Assembly (NCBI GenBank): GCA_015698285.1
Contig: CP048685.1
Span: 2,728,001-2,792,000 of the forward strand
Origin: Candidatus Nitronauta litoralis
GTDB lineage: Bacteria > Nitrospinota > Nitrospinia > Nitrospinales > Nitrospinaceae
Reading direction: 5' to 3'
Length of the DNA: 64,000 nucleotides
Shown here: piece by piece, positions 1-9,305 of the stretch
Layout of the letters: each line of letters opens with the position of its first letter
Numbering within the stretch: position 1 is the stretch's first letter
Program-made: the position numbers and the translations under genes
Notes under the pieces: model-generated
Database searches by the model: none
What the model was told of the DNA's origin: nothing
What the model saw: the letters and a program-made list of their open reading frames with translations, nothing else

Positions 1-136
1 AGTGTCCCCTCGAGTTTGAAAACCTTTTTTCAATGAAATTTCTCAACCTGCTAATATAGCTAACTTGCAAAGTGCCTGATCCCTTTAAGGTTGCCCTTCA
101 GGGGGGCATGGTGTTAATTCATTCTCTACATTTTTT

Positions 137-2314
137 ATGCAAGATATTTCCAAACCCGGCTACTACATTCTCTTGTTCAGTCTGCACGGACTGATCCGTC
201 ACCGTGATGTGGAACTGGGGCATGATGCCGATACGGGTGGACAGGTTAAATATGTTTTGGAGATGATGGAACACTTATCCCGCCGGCCCGAGGTAGCACG
301 GGTCGATTTATTCACCCGCCAGATTAAAGACAAACGGTATTCACCTGACTACTCCAACCCGGTGGAGCCGATCAATGACCACTCGCGTATTGTTCGTCTT
401 CCCTGTGGTGGCGGACGATATATTCGAAAAGAAAAGTTATGGCCTTATCTGGATGAATACATCGACCAGGTTCTCCGCTTTTTAAAACACGAGCCCTATA
501 CACCGGATTGGGTTCATGGACACTATGCCGATGGCGGGTATGTGGCGATGAGACTGGCGGAATATTTGGGATCCCCCCTGGCTTACACAGCTCATTCTCT
601 TGGACGACCCAAATTTCAAAAGCTGTCGCAGGAAGGTTTGAGCGATGAAGAGATAGAAAAAAGTTTTGGTATGGCCAGGAGAATTGAAATTGAAGAAAGT
701 GTGCTTGGGGTAGCGGACCATATTTTTACCAGCACTCAACAAGAAGCTGAGGAACAATACGGATTGTACGAAAACCATGGTAATGCGGATTACACCGTGA
801 ATCCCCCCGGGCTCGATCTGGAACTGTTTTATCCCTACGATGACGAGGACAATGTGGATATTCTCGGGGAGGAAGTTCGCGATGCCTTTTTGCAGGAGTT
901 GAATCAATATTTCTTTAAACCGGAAAAACCTCTTGTTTTGGCTCTTTGCCGGCCTGACAAAAGAAAAAATATTTCAGCATTGATCCATTCCTTCGGTCAG
1001 AGCGCAGAGTTGCAGTCCAAAGCAAACCTGGCCGTGTTCATGGGTATTTCAAGAAACATGGCAGACATGGAGGAAAGAGAACGGGCGGTACTGGCTGATG
1101 CTCTAATGCTGATGGATCAATACGGGTTGTATGGAAAGATGGCCTTGCCAAAAAAGCCGGGGTTTCGGTTTGAAGTGCCGGAGTTCTACAGAATTGCGGC
1201 CAGGCTTAAAGGCGTTTTTGTGAATCCCGCGTTGACGGAACCTTTTGGAATTACTCTGCTTGAATCTGCAGCATGTGGCCTGCCTATTGTTGCCACCAAC
1301 CACGGAGGACCTGTTGATATAGTTCAAAACTGTACCAATGGGCTGTTGGTCGATGTCAGCCATGTGGAGGAGATCAGTCAGGCTATCCTGAAAATCCTGA
1401 ATGATCCCGATCTGTGGAATCGATTTTCAAAGAGTGGAATAGAAAACGTTCGCAAGGTTTATAGCTGGGGGTCCAGTATCCAACGGTATCTCGATCGAGT
1501 GACTTTAAAAGCATTATCAGGTTCAAAGTCCTTCAGTATTTCCAAAAGGAAAAACCCGGTTGCCCAGAAGTTGATGCAGGTTGAAAGAATGGTGGTATGC
1601 GACATCGATAATACCCTGACAGGAAATCCTGAATCGACCGCACGTCTTATCGACCTGCTCAGCCAAAACCGAAACAGGATTGCTTTTGGAATTGCCACGG
1701 GGAGAACTATCGACTCTGCCTTGAAGCACCTTGAGAAGAGCGATGTTCCCGTCCCTGATTTCCTGATCACCTCGGTGGGCAGTGAGATTTATTATGGAAG
1801 CACTGCTTTTAAGGATAATGGTTGGACCACGCACATAAATTACAAATGGGATCGTGAAAGAGTTCGTGAATTGATGTCTGGCGTGTCGTTTTTAGAGCCT
1901 CAGGAGGTGGAAACGGAAAGGGAATATAAAATAAGTTATTTCATGGAGCCGGACCCACTCCACGTTCAAACTGTACGTGATCTCCTGTCCTCCGAAAGAG
2001 TTCGGCACAATTTGATTTATTCCCACCAGCGTTATCTGGACATTCTTCCACAGCGAGCATCGAAAGGAAAAGCCTTGCGATACCTCAGCTTTAAATGGGG
2101 ACTGCCGCTGAACCGGTTTCTGGTTGCGGGGGACTCAGGAAATGATGAAGAAATGCTGCGCGGAGAGCCTTACGGGATTGTTGTTGGAAATTACAGTAAG
2201 GAAATGGAAATATTGAGAGGAAAATGGCGTATTTATTTTGCAAACAAAACTCACGCTGCGGGCGTGTTGGAAGGGATTCAGCATTACCGTTTTCTGGAGA
2301 TGAAAAATGATTGA
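137..2314 (+). CDS. sps: Sucrose-phosphate synthase with C-terminal sucrose-phosphatase-like domain
   Basis: Predicted to transfer glucose from a nucleotide sugar to fructose-6-phosphate, giving sucrose-6-phosphate in the cytosol. The N-terminal GT-B glycosyltransferase has the SPS/SuSy signature DADTGGQVKYV near residue 33 and the donor-binding EPFGITLLES stretch near residue 364. A HAD domain starts near residue 485 (CDIDNTLTG) and keeps the late motif GDSGNDEE near 664, so both HAD Asp motifs are present and dephosphorylation to sucrose is plausible in the same chain. At 725 aa it has the size of bidomainal bacterial SPS proteins. No strong Shine-Dalgarno is visible before the ATG. The stop overlaps the following sucrose synthase gene by 8 bases, which suggests coupled expression. 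Family call is firm; activity of the phosphatase half is inferred from motifs. Confidence 0.92.
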   Translation: MQDISKPGYYILLFSLHGLIRHRDVELGHDADTGGQVKYVLEMMEHLSRRPEVARVDLFTRQIKDKRYSPDYSNPVEPINDHSRIVRLPCGGGRYIRKEKLWPYLDEYIDQVLRFLKHEPYTPDWVHGHYADGGYVAMRLAEYLGSPLAYTAHSLGRPKFQKLSQEGLSDEEIEKSFGMARRIEIEESVLGVADHIFTSTQQEAEEQYGLYENHGNADYTVNPPGLDLELFYPYDDEDNVDILGEEVRDAFLQELNQYFFKPEKPLVLALCRPDKRKNISALIHSFGQSAELQSKANLAVFMGISRNMADMEERERAVLADALMLMDQYGLYGKMALPKKPGFRFEVPEFYRIAARLKGVFVNPALTEPFGITLLESAACGLPIVATNHGGPVDIVQNCTNGLLVDVSHVEEISQAILKILNDPDLWNRFSKSGIENVRKVYSWGSSIQRYLDRVTLKALSGSKSFSISKRKNPVAQKLMQVERMVVCDIDNTLTGNPESTARLIDLLSQNRNRIAFGIATGRTIDSALKHLEKSDVPVPDFLITSVGSEIYYGSTAFKDNGWTTHINYKWDRERVRELMSGVSFLEPQEVETEREYKISYFMEPDPLHVQTVRDLLSSERVRHNLIYSHQRYLDILPQRASKGKALRYLSFKWGLPLNRFLVAGDSGNDEEMLRGEPYGIVVGNYSKEMEILRGKWRIYFANKTHAAGVLEGIQHYRFLEMKND

Positions 2315-4700
2315 GCCGGTTCCACCGATTTGTCCGTTTGATGAAAATGAATTGCCAATTCTCCGCGAGTTTGTGGCTTTCCTGAGGCATGGAAGCAATA
2401 ATCATTTGCTTCGTAATGAATTGGTTTTGCAATCAGAATCTTTCGATAGGAAAAAGACTATAAATACAACCCAACCCGATTTGATGGAGACGGTCTTAAG
2501 GAAACTGCAGTATGTGCAGGAATTGCTGTTATTTGAAAGCCATGCGGTATTTCAATATCGGGAAGGTCCTGAGCGCTACATTATTTTTTCTCTTGGGGAG
2601 GGGGATGTGAGCCCCGTATTGATGTCCGGGGATGAATTACTGGAGTGCCGTGAAAAAATGGCCGGGTTAACACCGGTTTCGCCTGAACAAAAACTGGAAA
2701 TTGATTTCAGTTCGTTTTGTTCCTCGGTTCCGTTAGTTAAATCAGACGAGGAGATCGGAAAAGGGCAGGGGGTTTTAAATAAATATGTGGCAGACAAATT
2801 CAATATTGACTGCGAATCAATGCAGAAAAGTTTCCTGAAGTTTTTGACCTCGCGATTTCTGGAAGGCCGATCAATCTTACTTGATGGAAACCTGATAAAG
2901 GGATTTAATCAGTTGGGGACTTCCCTTGATAAAGCGTTGGAGTTTCTGAAAGCGGTTCCCAAAGAAGTTTCCCTGCCTGCCTTGCAATCTTCTTTAAATC
3001 AGTATGGCGTGCTCCCGGGGTTTGGGAATTGTCCTTCTAAAATAATTGAAAACCTGATGCGGTTGAAAAGGATTTTTGATTCGCCCAGTGAATCCGATCT
3101 TGAAACTTTTCTTTCTTCTTTGCCGTTGGTTTCCCGGGTGGCGGTAATTTCGCCCCATGGATGGTTTGGTCAGGATAAAGTGCTGGGGCGACCGGATACT
3201 GGCGGCCAGATTGTTTATATCCTGGATCAAGTCAAGGCGCTTGAAGCATTTTTGACCAGGCAGCTACAGGCGGCGGGTGTTGATTCAATCCCAAAAGTTT
3301 TTGTGCTGACCCGGTTGATTCCAGAAAATGATGGCACGACATGCAACGAAAGACTTGAGAAAATAGAGAGCACTCGAAACAGCTGGATATTGAGGGTTCC
3401 ATTTAAGGACGAGAATGGGGATACCTTGCCAAACTGGATTTCCCGTTTTCATATCTGGCCTTATCTGGAACGGTTCGCTCTCGATGGGAAGGAAGAGTTG
3501 ATTTCCGAATTTGGTGGTCAACCGGAACTGGTTATTGGTAACTATTCGGACGGGAATCTGGTTGCCTCCTTGTTAGCATCAAAAATGGATGTGGTGCAAT
3601 GCGATATTGCTCATGCTCTGGAGAAATCCAAATATCTTTTCTCAGCACTTTACTGGAAAGATATGGAAGCCGATTATAAGTTTTCTCTTCAGTTTACGGC
3701 AGATCTGTTGGCAATGAACCAGACTGATGTGGTGATCTCGAGTACGGCCCAGGAAATTGCAGGTACCGATACGGTTATGGGGCAGTATGAGTCCTATTTT
3801 CTTTATACCTTGCCCGAATTGTACAAGGTCAAAAACGGAATAAGCCTGAGGCATCCGAAATTCAACGTGATATCCCCCGGTGTCGATGAAACCATTTATT
3901 TCCCTTACCACGACCAGGGACGCCGTTTGAAGGAGACGACTCAAAAACTTGAAAAGCATTTGTTCGAGGAGGAAGGAACAGGTATTTTCGGTACCTTGGA
4001 AGCCCCGGAGCGAAAACCCATTTTCACCATGGCCCGTCTCGATAAAATCAAGAATTTGACAGGACTCGTGGATGCATTTGGGCAGAGTGGGGAATTGCAG
4101 GAAACGGCCAACCTCGTTGTCGTTACCCGAACCATTCGAGAAGAAGGAGTGACGGACGAGGAGGAGATGCTGGAACTGTCAAAAATGTATGACCTGATCA
4201 GCCGGCATAATCTGCAAGGAAAAATCCGCTGGATGGAGAATGAGTCACGTGAAAATGGCGCAGAATTTTACCGTATTATTGCTGACCGGGGTGGAGTGTT
4301 TGTGCAGCCGGCTTTATTTGAGGCTTTCGGATTGACTGTCCTGGAGTCAATGGTGAGCGGGGTACCCACCTTTGCCACCCAGTTTGGTGGGCCGATGGAG
4401 ACCATTCAGAATGGTGTGAACGGATTCTGGGTCAACCCCACGAAGTCGGAATTGCTGAGTGGACCCATACTTCAATTTTTTAAAGACTGTGAGAAGGATC
4501 CTCAAAACTGGAAGCGCTTGTCCGAGGCGGGGATTCAGCGGGTCAAGGAAGGGTATACCTGGAGTCTGTATTCAGAAAAACTGGTGAAATGTGCGAATCT
4601 TTTCCGCTTCTGGAATTTTTCAGAACACGATGAAAAGAAAAAACAAATAAACCAGTACTGCAATCTTATGTATCACAGTCTATTTAAAAGTCGCCTGTGA
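2307..4700 (+). CDS. sus: Sucrose synthase
   Basis: Reversible enzyme: sucrose plus NDP gives NDP-glucose plus fructose. The 797-aa length matches bacterial and plant sucrose synthases. The N-terminal ~275 residues form the family's regulatory region. The catalytic GT-B part begins with SPHGWFGQDKVLGRPDTGGQ near residue 281 and has the donor-site EAFGLTVLES near residue 670, both diagnostic. The ATG lies inside the last codons of the upstream SPS gene, so one transcript probably makes the synthesising and the cleaving enzyme together. Such a pairing is known from nitrifying and photosynthetic bacteria, where sucrose is a compatible solute or a route to ADP-/UDP-glucose. It ends 34 bases before the convergent SH3 gene, and I see no hairpin terminator between them. 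Confidence 0.93.
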   Translation: MIEPVPPICPFDENELPILREFVAFLRHGSNNHLLRNELVLQSESFDRKKTINTTQPDLMETVLRKLQYVQELLLFESHAVFQYREGPERYIIFSLGEGDVSPVLMSGDELLECREKMAGLTPVSPEQKLEIDFSSFCSSVPLVKSDEEIGKGQGVLNKYVADKFNIDCESMQKSFLKFLTSRFLEGRSILLDGNLIKGFNQLGTSLDKALEFLKAVPKEVSLPALQSSLNQYGVLPGFGNCPSKIIENLMRLKRIFDSPSESDLETFLSSLPLVSRVAVISPHGWFGQDKVLGRPDTGGQIVYILDQVKALEAFLTRQLQAAGVDSIPKVFVLTRLIPENDGTTCNERLEKIESTRNSWILRVPFKDENGDTLPNWISRFHIWPYLERFALDGKEELISEFGGQPELVIGNYSDGNLVASLLASKMDVVQCDIAHALEKSKYLFSALYWKDMEADYKFSLQFTADLLAMNQTDVVISSTAQEIAGTDTVMGQYESYFLYTLPELYKVKNGISLRHPKFNVISPGVDETIYFPYHDQGRRLKETTQKLEKHLFEEEGTGIFGTLEAPERKPIFTMARLDKIKNLTGLVDAFGQSGELQETANLVVVTRTIREEGVTDEEEMLELSKMYDLISRHNLQGKIRWMENESRENGAEFYRIIADRGGVFVQPALFEAFGLTVLESMVSGVPTFATQFGGPMETIQNGVNGFWVNPTKSELLSGPILQFFKDCEKDPQNWKRLSEAGIQRVKEGYTWSLYSEKLVKCANLFRFWNFSEHDEKKKQINQYCNLMYHSLFKSRL

Positions 4701-4734
4701 ATTTGACAGAAACAGGAATTCAAATGAGTACTTA

Positions 4735-5211
4735 CTATCGTATCCAGATCAGGGGCCGATGAACCCAGGCCTTGTCCCCTGCAGCATCCATCACTTCCAC
4801 CCAGTTATTCTTAACCCTCATCACTTTCATTGAAAAATACTTATCCACCGGGCTCCATTCCACGGGTTTGTGTTTGGTCCCGGGGCCTGTTCGTAGATTG
4901 GTTTTATCCTGTTTGATGACAGCGCATTTAAATTTTTTGGTGAACAGCTTCTGGTGCGCCCAGTAGATATCTCCATCCAGGTCCTTAACCTTATACCAGG
5001 CGCCTTTTCGAGCAACTTTTTGAAGGGGCATGTATTTTAATACTTCCCACAGTTTTTCGTGTTTGACTCCAGGCCCTTTTCTAAGGTTGGCTTTTTTTGT
5101 TTTGATGCACAAGGCTTCAGCAGAGTTTCCTGAAACAAACAGGAAAGCTGCAGTCACCATCAAGACAGCAAAGAATCTGTTTAAGTAAGTCCAGTTAGTT
5201 TTTAAAGTCAT
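4735..5211 (-). CDS. Secreted bacterial SH3-domain protein
   Basis: 158 aa. Residues 1-32 look like a signal peptide with a hydrophobic stretch (VLMVTAAFLFVSG) and an AEA-type cleavage site, so the protein is probably periplasmic. The mature part contains two SH3b-like repeats, each starting with the motif NLR(K/T)GPG and containing a W-x-x-V or WYKV core, at roughly residues 36-88 and 98-155. SH3b domains generally bind cell-wall peptides or other proteins. The gene is the last of a minus-strand series (DUF5685, zinc ribbon, DedA, DnaJ, this gene) with a 61-base gap before it. Specific role unknown. Domain call is good; any wall-sensing role is inference. Confidence 0.75.
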   Translation of the reverse strand: MTLKTNWTYLNRFFAVLMVTAAFLFVSGNSAEALCIKTKKANLRKGPGVKHEKLWEVLKYMPLQKVARKGAWYKVKDLDGDIYWAHQKLFTKKFKCAVIKQDKTNLRTGPGTKHKPVEWSPVDKYFSMKVMRVKNNWVEVMDAAGDKAWVHRPLIWIR

Positions 5212-5272
5212 TTTTTATAGAGAAATAAAAGAAGAAGGGTTTTCTGGGGGCGATGATAGCTGGTCAGGTCAT

Positions 5273-6082
5273 TTAGGGTTTGTCAGGGCCGTTATCTGAT
5301 TCTTTTCCATGATACCCGGATTCCGGATCGGTTGGGAATTGTTTTCTTCCACCCATTTCGAGAAGAAACAGTCCTCCCGTGATGAAGGCATAAATGAGGG
5401 CTATTTGCATGAATATACGTTCAATTGAGGGTCCTGGAATTTCTTCCTCGTTGATACGGTAAGTTATCGAGAACATGGGTTTCTGGATTTTGTCGTCGAT
5501 ATTCACGCGATCATACAATTCCATTTTTACTCTTTTGACACTGGTTTTGTTTTCTTCGGTTTTTAAAACGAGGGTGTAGGAAATATTGTTAAAAAACCGT
5601 TCCTCAATGTTTTTTTTAGTCACAACCCCATCCAGACTGGTGAAGAATTTAAAGAAAAATAATGCGCCGAGAATGGAAATTATCAGGGTTTTGTAATTGA
5701 ACAGCAGTTTTTGGTTACGTTCTTCTTTGGGGATGCCGCCTGTGTTGGAGCCGACAAAAAATGAGTGCAGGTGGGGCGTTACGAAATCCCAATGAAAGTA
5801 GGGGTAACCGGAATAATGCCGTTGATAAAAGTTTCCATAGGGAGGCGGTGGTTGCTGCCCGGGTGGATTGAGCGTTGCATCGTAGGCTCTGCGCAGATTC
5901 AGGTTGGACAGAACCTTGTAGGCTTGAGCCACCTCAGCAAAACGAGTCTGGTCCGCTTCCGTTGGGTCGGGTATCCGGTCTGGATGCAGTTTCTTTGCAA
6001 GAGAACGGTACGCTTTTTTTATTTCGAGATACCCGGCGGTGGGACTTACCCCAAGCACTTGGTAATGATTTTTTTCAGTCAC
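5273..6082 (-). CDS. Membrane-anchored DnaJ-domain protein
   Basis: 269 aa with a J domain at residues 5-66 that includes the HPD tripeptide (KLHPDRIPDP), so it should be able to stimulate an Hsp70. A Pro/Gln-rich linker follows (near residues 72-85). There are two hydrophobic segments, near 131-150 (LIISILGALFFFKFF) and near 222-242 (IALIYAFITGGLFLLEM), with a short domain between them. It lacks the zinc fingers and C-terminal substrate domains of true DnaJ, so it is a specialised J-protein. The start is the ATG 10 bases after the DedA gene. Its grouping with DUF5685 and zinc-ribbon genes suggests a shared envelope job, but the client is unknown. Confidence 0.8.
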   Translation of the reverse strand: MTEKNHYQVLGVSPTAGYLEIKKAYRSLAKKLHPDRIPDPTEADQTRFAEVAQAYKVLSNLNLRRAYDATLNPPGQQPPPPYGNFYQRHYSGYPYFHWDFVTPHLHSFFVGSNTGGIPKEERNQKLLFNYKTLIISILGALFFFKFFTSLDGVVTKKNIEERFFNNISYTLVLKTEENKTSVKRVKMELYDRVNIDDKIQKPMFSITYRINEEEIPGPSIERIFMQIALIYAFITGGLFLLEMGGRKQFPTDPESGYHGKESDNGPDKP

Positions 6083-6092
6083 AGAACTGGAT

Positions 6093-6671
6093 TTATTTTG
6101 ATGGGGTAAGACGTCGCATGACGTTTACCAGAATAATAATGAAGAGTAGCGTGACAACTATGCTGGATATTTTAAATCCCTTGAGTTGTTCAATTATGAA
6201 AGGGCCGGATAAAACACTCAGAAATGTGTAAAGACCGGCAAACAACAGGTTGCCCGTAATTGAATACGCGACGTAGCGTTTGGTGTTGTATCGGACCATA
6301 CCCGCAAAGGGTGGAACGATTTTAGAGACCGCAAACAAAAAGCGTCCTAACACAATTAGTATCGCCGGTTTTGATTGCAACATTTGATTGGTGAACGCGA
6401 TGGCCTTGTCCATTTTTCTGACCCAGGAAAACTGCCTCCAATATTCGATCCCGGTTTTGTAACCAAGGAAATAGAGAAACAGGTCGCCGATCAACCCACC
6501 CAGAAACCCACACACCGCCACTCCGATGGGGTTCAGTGTCCCTGTAGATGCGGCAATGCCTCCGAAAATGATGAACAGGGGAATGCCGAAATGGTCAAAG
6601 TAGGTGCCGATCAGGATGATTCCGTAGCCGAAATCACTGACCCAGCGCTCGATGTTTTCCGGGGACATCAC
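6093..6671 (-). CDS. DedA/SNARE-associated (VTT) family membrane protein
   Basis: 192 aa, several hydrophobic helices, and the family's re-entrant motif region (GYGIILIGTYFDHFGIPLFII near the start, FLGGLIGDLFLYFLGYKTG in the middle, and GRFLFAVSKIVPPFAGM around residues 110-130). Members of this family act as lipid scramblases or undecaprenyl-phosphate flippases in the inner membrane. The first codon could be the GTG at 6671 or the ATG at 6668; the latter overlaps the TGA of the zinc-ribbon gene, which points to translational coupling. Family assignment is solid; the transported lipid cannot be told from sequence. Confidence 0.85.
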   Translation of the reverse strand: MMSPENIERWVSDFGYGIILIGTYFDHFGIPLFIIFGGIAASTGTLNPIGVAVCGFLGGLIGDLFLYFLGYKTGIEYWRQFSWVRKMDKAIAFTNQMLQSKPAILIVLGRFLFAVSKIVPPFAGMVRYNTKRYVAYSITGNLLFAGLYTFLSVLSGPFIIEQLKGFKISSIVVTLLFIIILVNVMRRLTPSK

Positions 6672-6937
6672 CCGCAGGCATCACACAGCAAATTGGACAG
6701 GGCGTTCATACAGCAACAACCCGCATAAGTTCCGGCACCGGAAACAGCAGAATTGGTGAAGTTTTCTTTCATGCTGGGACGACCGTATTGAGGTGGCTGT
6801 TGGTAATGTTGTGGCGGTTGCGGTTGTTGGTATTGCTGCGGTACTTGAGGATCCGCATCCGGATTTATCTGGTTTCCGCACTTGGTGCAAAAATTTGCCT
6901 GGTCCGAGTTTTCCGACCCGCAACTGGGACAAAACAT
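6668..6937 (-). CDS. Small double-zinc-ribbon protein with Gln/Pro-rich linker and C-terminal Cys cluster
   Basis: 89 aa. It begins with a zinc-ribbon: CPSCG at residues 3-7 and CTKCG at 17-21. A low-complexity PQQYQQPQPPQHYQQ-type stretch follows, at about residues 33-50, then a short C-terminal segment holding CCC and a final CDAC. The C-terminal cysteines could form a second metal site or lipid/iron-sulfur attachment, but this is a guess. It lies 15 bases downstream of the DUF5685 gene and overlaps DedA. Short zinc-ribbon proteins of this kind often accompany membrane or chaperone genes. Function unknown. Confidence 0.7.
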   Translation of the reverse strand: MFCPSCGSENSDQANFCTKCGNQINPDADPQVPQQYQQPQPPQHYQQPPQYGRPSMKENFTNSAVSGAGTYAGCCCMNALSNLLCDACG

Positions 6938-6952
6938 GAAGGACTCCTTCGA

Positions 6953-7894
6953 TTAAAAATCCTGACAATTAAACAATAACTTTTGTGTTTTGGGTTTCTT
7001 TGACACGAGTGCATCAAACACCGTCGCGCATTGCCTGTCAAGGCCATGAGTGAGGATATTTGATACGATGGAATGCGATTCATTGAGTTCCAGACGCGGC
7101 AGAAGTTCCAGCATATTCATACGCTGTTCGTGCACGCGTTGCTGATATCGATTATAGATGGTTTTTAACCAATTTTCATTAGCAGACTCGACATTATCTT
7201 CTGCCCGGAGAATCAAATTGAATTCCTCGGAATCGAGGTCTTTGTGCAGATCCTCCATGGAATCCAGCAGATACAGGATTCGACCGAGGTGATCAAACCA
7301 CCGTGCTAGGACTTCGTGCCGGTCCGGTTCAATTTTCCCACGGAAAGGCTGGGACATGATATAGGAGAATAATTCTCCCCATTGGCTAAGATGGAGGTCG
7401 ATATCTTTCAGGGAAGGATCCCTTTCCATCCGGTTGAGTTTATCCTGTTCTTTCTGGACGACATCAAGGTCAATGTTAAATTTTTCAAACTGCGCGATCT
7501 GTCCTTTAAATGTTTTTTTCAGTCGGCCTGCTAGAAACCGGTTGTATTTTTTGATCCAGAATCCGGTTTCGTCATGCAAATCGTCCTGGAATTTCACCTG
7601 AAACGCCAACAGGGAGAGAGCGGCACCCAGTTCAACCGCTTCGTGGTCCGGGGGCAGGGCCGGAACTTTCACCAGAGGTAATCCACTGCACCGGTCCTTG
7701 ACCGCTCCCATATCATGAACTACCATTTCGTTATACAACATGGCAAGGAATGCGGCTTCATAGCTGTTTACGAAAGCGTAAAGGCGGTTATTGCTGCGCA
7801 CCAGGTTTCGGCAGACACTGCAGTAGTACAATTTGTAATACATGCAGTCCTTGACCAGCATTTCCATTTTGTAGGGTTTGACCAGTCCCAGCAT
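6953..7894 (-). CDS. DUF5685-like conserved protein
   Basis: 313 aa. The N-terminus (MLGLVKPYKMEMLVKD, then YYKLYYCSVCRNL near residue 21) resembles the start of DUF5685 family proteins, which have a paired-Cys CxxC near residue 25. The rest is largely helical and charged. Members are known mainly from Firmicutes and scattered other bacteria and have no assigned biochemical role. In this window the gene leads an apparent operon with a zinc-ribbon gene (15-base gap), DedA and a J-protein. A link between DUF5685 and J-domain genes would fit a membrane quality-control or organelle-like function, but I cannot show it. Family call is from memory of the N-terminal pattern. Confidence 0.6.
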   Translation of the reverse strand: MLGLVKPYKMEMLVKDCMYYKLYYCSVCRNLVRSNNRLYAFVNSYEAAFLAMLYNEMVVHDMGAVKDRCSGLPLVKVPALPPDHEAVELGAALSLLAFQVKFQDDLHDETGFWIKKYNRFLAGRLKKTFKGQIAQFEKFNIDLDVVQKEQDKLNRMERDPSLKDIDLHLSQWGELFSYIMSQPFRGKIEPDRHEVLARWFDHLGRILYLLDSMEDLHKDLDSEEFNLILRAEDNVESANENWLKTIYNRYQQRVHEQRMNMLELLPRLELNESHSIVSNILTHGLDRQCATVFDALVSKKPKTQKLLFNCQDF

Positions 7895-7995
7895 ATTTTG
7901 TAATGCCTTTTAATTTGTGAGTTTGAATGCCCTTGTACAGGCTTTTAGAGGGAAAAAACTCCCGTTAAGTTTCACCTCTCTCCATATTCTAGCAA

Positions 7996-9135
7996 ATGGC
8001 TTTGCTCACCGTCCTTCAATTCCTGTTTATTCTTTATATAGTCATTTATCTAACAGTCAACATGGTGCATTTGATCAAGCTGGAACCGGTCAGGGGACCA
8101 CAAAAAAGAACGCCTCAGGTATCGGTGTGCGTGCCGGCGCGTAACGAGGAACGGGGCATTGAAGCCTGTCTCACTTCACTGTTAAATCAGGACTATCCCA
8201 ATTTTGAAGTCATTGTGGTGGATGATGGTTCGACCGATGGTACCTGGCGAATTATCAGTAGACTGGCCGAACAATATACAAACCTGGTGCCACTCAAGGC
8301 TCCTCCTCTCAAGGAAGGGTGGTATGGAAAACCGCATGCTCTGCATCATGCAATGGAGCATGCAGGTGGCGAGGTGCTGGTGTTCACCGATGCAGATCCG
8401 GTGTTCGAGCCTTTTGCGTTGGCGACAGCCGTCTATAACCTGGAAACAAGGGAACTGGACTTACTCACCTTGATGCCCAAAGCCGAGTTCGGATCATTCT
8501 GGGAAAGAGTCGTCCAGCCGGTAGTATTTGGATTTATCGTTGCCAAAACGCGTCTTAAGAAAGTGAACAGTACGGAGCACAAGGATGCGATTGGTTTCGG
8601 GGCTTTCATCATGATCCGTCGGAAACTCTACGAAAAACTGGGGGGGCATGAATCGTTGCGTCAGGCCATTCTTGAGGATATTGGATTGGCAAAACTTGCG
8701 AAGAAAGAAGGGGGACGGTGCCTGGTAGCGGATGCCAAAAAACTTTTTTCCATCCGGATGTATCATTCACTTGAGGAAATCTGGATCGGCTGGAGAAAGA
8801 ATATCTTTCTGGCGTTAAAGCGATCCATTTGGCGCACGCTTTTTAATGTTGGTTGTCTGCTCGGGTTTCTGGTCACACCTTATTTTTTTGCGGGATATCA
8901 TTTACTGGCAGAATCTCACTGGTTGCCGCTCAGCCTTTCCTGGGGAGGACTTGGTCTGGTGTGGCTTACCGGAACGGGGTTGTGTGAGGAATTGGGGATC
9001 AAACGTTCTAACCAGTTTCTGTTTTTTCTGGGAGGGCTGATGACGGCGGCGATAATAATCAATTCGATGGTGTTTATTTTGAAAACTGGAAGTTCTGAAT
9101 GGCGCGGGCGTTCCTATGCAAGCCCAATAAAATAA
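7996..9135 (+). CDS. Family-2 glycosyltransferase, membrane-bound (CrtQ/HpnB-like)
   Basis: 379 aa. A hydrophobic N-terminal helix (FLFILYIVIYLTVNMV) is followed by a GT-A domain from about residue 36 with VCVPARNEERG, VVDDGSTDGT and a DxD-type FTDADP near residue 135. The ED pair typical of processive or lipid-acting GT2 enzymes may be ILEDIG near residue 224. Three hydrophobic segments close the protein. This architecture matches membrane GT2 enzymes that glycosylate lipids such as carotenoids or hopanoids. It stands alone on the plus strand between two minus-strand groups. The substrate is not deducible. Start ATG 7996 is the first in frame before the N-terminal helix. Confidence 0.8.
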   Translation: MALLTVLQFLFILYIVIYLTVNMVHLIKLEPVRGPQKRTPQVSVCVPARNEERGIEACLTSLLNQDYPNFEVIVVDDGSTDGTWRIISRLAEQYTNLVPLKAPPLKEGWYGKPHALHHAMEHAGGEVLVFTDADPVFEPFALATAVYNLETRELDLLTLMPKAEFGSFWERVVQPVVFGFIVAKTRLKKVNSTEHKDAIGFGAFIMIRRKLYEKLGGHESLRQAILEDIGLAKLAKKEGGRCLVADAKKLFSIRMYHSLEEIWIGWRKNIFLALKRSIWRTLFNVGCLLGFLVTPYFFAGYHLLAESHWLPLSLSWGGLGLVWLTGTGLCEELGIKRSNQFLFFLGGLMTAAIIINSMVFILKTGSSEWRGRSYASPIK

Positions 9136-9305
9136 AGGATGTTTTTCAAGTGTCGAGTCAAATTCAAAAGCAAAGGCGAGATTCTTCAATCCACGATGTT
9201 TCGTTCAGAATGACAAGCGGTATTTTTTGTCTTGTTGTAAAGATTATCTTTGCAAGCTTAAACCACATTCGGGATTTCAAATGCCATTTTGTCTTTAAGC
9301 AATAG

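Noticed and set aside
4772-4966. 64-aa plus-strand frame inside the SH3 gene
   Set aside because: Antisense shadow of the SH3 coding sequence with no domain.
9136-9305. GATTCTTCAATCCACGATGT-like sequence followed by TTCAGAATGACA, reminiscent of a dispersed repeat
   Set aside because: Only one copy is visible in the window, so a repeat family cannot be claimed.
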